A stretch of DNA of 64,000 nucleotides. It comes from Prostheceraeus crozeri. Its lineage: Eukaryota > Platyhelminthes > Polycladida > Euryleptidae. The stretch spans positions 644,934 to 708,933 of the forward strand of contig CAJQUW010002148.1 of the NCBI GenBank assembly GCA_907163375.1, given 5' to 3'. Below, in pieces: positions 61,367 through 64,000 of the stretch. The notes below the pieces were generated by a model that was given only the letters and a program-made list of their open reading frames with translations, was not told where the DNA came from and did no database searches. The translations under genes were made by a program, and so were the position numbers. The number at the start of each line of letters is the position of its first letter. Positions within the stretch are counted from its first letter, which is position 1.

Positions 61367-64000
61367 TGTTTATATTTCATCATATTGAAAATCATGCAAA
61401 GTACAATAATTCATAGTTTGGAAAGTATGCAAAAAAGTGAAAAAACGAAAGAAATAAGTGTCAGGATACAAGTCCATTCATCAAGGCGGCAGTAAACGGA
61501 ACAAACGAATTTTGAAATCGTGAGGTAGATGCAGCTGGTTGAATATACCGTCGTGATCTTTGGGATTGTGGTGGAATGATGCAGTGAAGCACATGGTGTT
61601 CTTCAGTGGAAGCACTAACAAAGCGTTTTCGCCGTTCGCACAGATGCGGAAATCGCTGACATGAGCATTGCTCTCCAACAGATAAATCGCATATTAGACG
61701 ATGACATCGTCGCTGTAGTCTCTCAATGTCACGACTAATTCGCGAAGGGAGAAATGCAAGTGGTGGAGAAGCATTCTCCAGAATAGTCCGTACGACTCCA
61801 TAGTAGATGACAGTTAGCTGATCTGCAGAAAGATTAGATTTCAGGAGACGAAGAGCATATGGACGTCTTGTAGCAATTTTACAACCGTAGTTGATATAAG
61901 AGTTCCATGTCAGCTTGTGATTAATAATGACACCGGGTAGTTTCATTTCATCAACAGATGACATTCCGGAGAGAGGAACATCTTCAACGTCTGAGGATTT
62001 TTGTAACATATAGATTTGCATTTTGCAATATTTATCTTAAGACCATAATTTTTTGACCACTGTAATATGTTTTGGTGCTCATCTGTAACTTGGATATTTT
62101 TAGAATCTTTATAAAGCGGAATGCTGATAGTGGTATCTTCAACGTATTGTGTTATCAAGGTACCAGAATGAGATGATTTGAGTGTACCGACAACTAAAGA
62201 AAAGAGCATAGGCCCAAGCACTGAACCCTGTGGTACACCGGACGATGCTTCCGTTATAGCACTTGTATGACATCCTATGCGAGTTGCTTGTATCCTGCCT
62301 TCTAAATAGCTTCGAATCCGTTTAATAAACCTGTGCGAAAAATTGGCCGAAATCGACCTCTGTACAATGCATTTGTGGGAAAGTGTGTCAAACGCTTTGG
62401 AGTAATAATACGCAATAATCTTGATGCCAGATACTTCAGAATATTCAAGTGAGACCAGTGTATGATTTACAGGCTTAATAATTGCACATGTTGTTGAGCT
62501 AGCCGGTCTTGACCCAAATTTATTGTCAACGACATTATCAATAAACTTTTGATACAATGATTGTAGGACTATCCTCTCAAGAATTTTTTAAAGGATGGGC
62601 AAAAGAGATATTGGTCTTAAATTGTCAATATCAGGTGGAGAACTCTTGGCAACAAGACATACATGAGACATTTTCCATCGTTGTGGAAAGCGAAATTCAT
62701 TTATAGAGAGATTGAATAAATGAGTAATGGGGCCAGCAATAAACTCAGCAGCCTGTCTATACAATACAGGGGGTATTCCATCGCTTCCAGTTGCTTTTCG
62801 AACGTTTATCGTTCTAAGTTCAGATGAGATTAAAGAAACCGGGATTTCTATATCCCATGCAAGTTGATTTGGAGGAACATCATGATCGTTAATTTCATCA
62901 CGAACAAATACTGATGCAAAATTCTGATTAATGTGATTTACCGCCGCTGCCACAGAATTGAACCCGCTGATAAGAGAGAAAATGTGATCATTCGATTTAG
63001 TCCCCCTTGTCAAGTTAGCCACATTCCATAAATTCCTGGAGCTCGTCTTTGCCTTGACAGACCATGTGTGCTTAGCAGTGTTGATCAATAATTTGGTTTT
63101 CTTCTTCCAATGGTGATAAAGTGGCCAATCTTTTCCCCCATATGCATCCCAACGCTGTTGGATTGAGCTCTTAACCAGAGGCGTCATCCACGGCTTATCC
63201 GAACTTGTCATAGCCACAAACGTTATGGGAATACAATTGTATAGTAAATTCAACAAAAAATCATAGAAAAAATCACATTACTGTCCAAATCAGCATTGGA
63301 AAGATAAAACGGCGCCCAATTGACTGCAGCTACATTCGCTACAAAATAGTCAACGTTAGCTTGGCGCAAATCAAATAATGGCTTCATGACAAAACTTTTA
63401 TTGATTATGGAGTTTCTTGGGAAAGCATTGATACACCTATGATCAGAGCTTGAGATTGGAGCACAGACTGTCACACAATAATCAAAAATTCGATTACGAC
63501 TAATCAGAAAATAGTCCAGGATGGACGATTCACGTGTAGGTTCGGTCACTAAATTCACTAGGTCTGTGTGACTAGAGATAGACTTAGTATCATATCTATT
63601 CAGATCTCCACAAATAATCATATCAAAATCACAAACCTGGGCAAGAAAATTGTCAGTAGTAGTGATGAAATATTCGTCAATTGTTGCCTTATTCACGGAA
63701 ACACAAAGTTCCTGGTGGTAAGTAGACACATGCAAGAATAAGTTTTACACAGGGCAAACTAAGCCATACAGCTTCGAGAAAAGTTGGTTGGTTCGTAGGA
63801 GTCAGCTGTTTCACAGTTATGGATGTATTACTCCAAATGCATACACACCCACCTCGGCGAGACTTGCGATCACATCTGTAGTGAGTAAAACGAGGGAACT
63901 TTATCACATAGTCATCGATTTCATCGTGGAGCCACGTTTCCGTAGCAGCAAAAATTTGAATTTTACGAGAAGACAAAGTTGCATGTATCTCGTCAACCTT
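61367..64000 (-). pseudogene. LINE ORF2 with endonuclease and reverse transcriptase (Jockey/CR1 group)
   Basis: On the minus strand an apurinic-type endonuclease starts at the right edge: FAATETWLHDEIDD, RRGGCVCIW, LACVYLPPG, DMIICGDLNRYD and SSSDHRCI. The reverse transcriptase follows: VRKATGSDGIPPVL, RWKMSHVCLVAKS, LRPISLLPIL, KFGSRPASSTTCAI, SKAFDTLSH, SSGVPQGSVLGPMLF and a degenerate QYVEDTT in place of YADD. The C-terminal region (IERLQRRCHRLIC, then RYIQPAASTSRFQNSFVP) ends at 61,461. At least three frameshifts and one in-frame stop (near 62,590) make it inactive. It is nearly full length, and only the start of the endonuclease lies outside the window. Confidence 0.88.

Noticed and set aside
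61174-61395. Minus-strand ORF rich in YLLT repeats
   Set aside because: It is a translation of the (TAAG)n microsatellite.
1-64000. CRISPR arrays, bacterial operons, tRNA genes
   Set aside because: No repeat-spacer arrays, operon structure or clear tRNA A/B boxes were found. The sequence is animal nuclear DNA.

Overview
This is a stretch of an AT-rich invertebrate animal genome (about 36% GC by eye). It holds a few host exons in a dense mosaic of nested transposable elements. Evidence for an animal: exons of BRCA2 with GT-AG introns, a single-pass receptor with C-type-lectin-like modules, and Penelope-like, piggyBac, hAT, Tc1/mariner and LINE elements. A Gypsy fossil has integrase upstream of reverse transcriptase, an order first described for the Gmr1 group in deuterostomes, so a deuterostome such as an ascidian is possible. 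The species cannot be fixed from sequence alone. I found no tRNA, rRNA or CRISPR array.

Layout. 1-12,000: minus-strand BRCA2 exons for the DNA-binding region (1405-1584, 3919-4314, 5469-5568 and, less surely, 11494-11742). Their introns carry LINE scraps, a Gypsy pol fossil, a hAT transposase remnant and a Penelope GIY-YIG remnant. 12,440-17,840: a G-rich LINE of the RNase H-bearing I/Ingi type, split by a hAT element that is itself split by a Tc1-like element. 21,406-23,217: an apparently intronless receptor gene on the minus strand, with lectin-like modules, one membrane span and a tail ending in YEDM. 25,176-32,765: an old hAT-like element interrupted by a young Penelope-like element (26,597-30,455) with an intact ORF and a 1.23-kb inverted repeat. 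33,613-38,032: a piggyBac element containing a mariner. 38,732-41,450: palindromic GGGCGCTTGGTACA repeats around a LINE fragment. 43,745-46,891: a Tc1-like element split inside its transposase by a second Penelope-like element. 48,321-49,255 and 55,297-56,178: two hAT-type elements, the second inside another copy of the 25-kb family (53,840-57,320). 61,273-64,000: a LINE with endonuclease and reverse transcriptase running off the right edge, ending in a (CTTA)n tail.

How it fits together. The two host genes have no visible functional link: BRCA2 acts in homologous recombination in the nucleus, the lectin-like protein at the cell surface. The rest is a layered record of insertions, and several target-site duplications give their order. 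The most noteworthy items are two Penelope-like elements with the same inverted-end architecture and hammerhead-ribozyme-like motifs at both ends, the threefold nesting near 15 kb, and the receptor's signalling-type tail.
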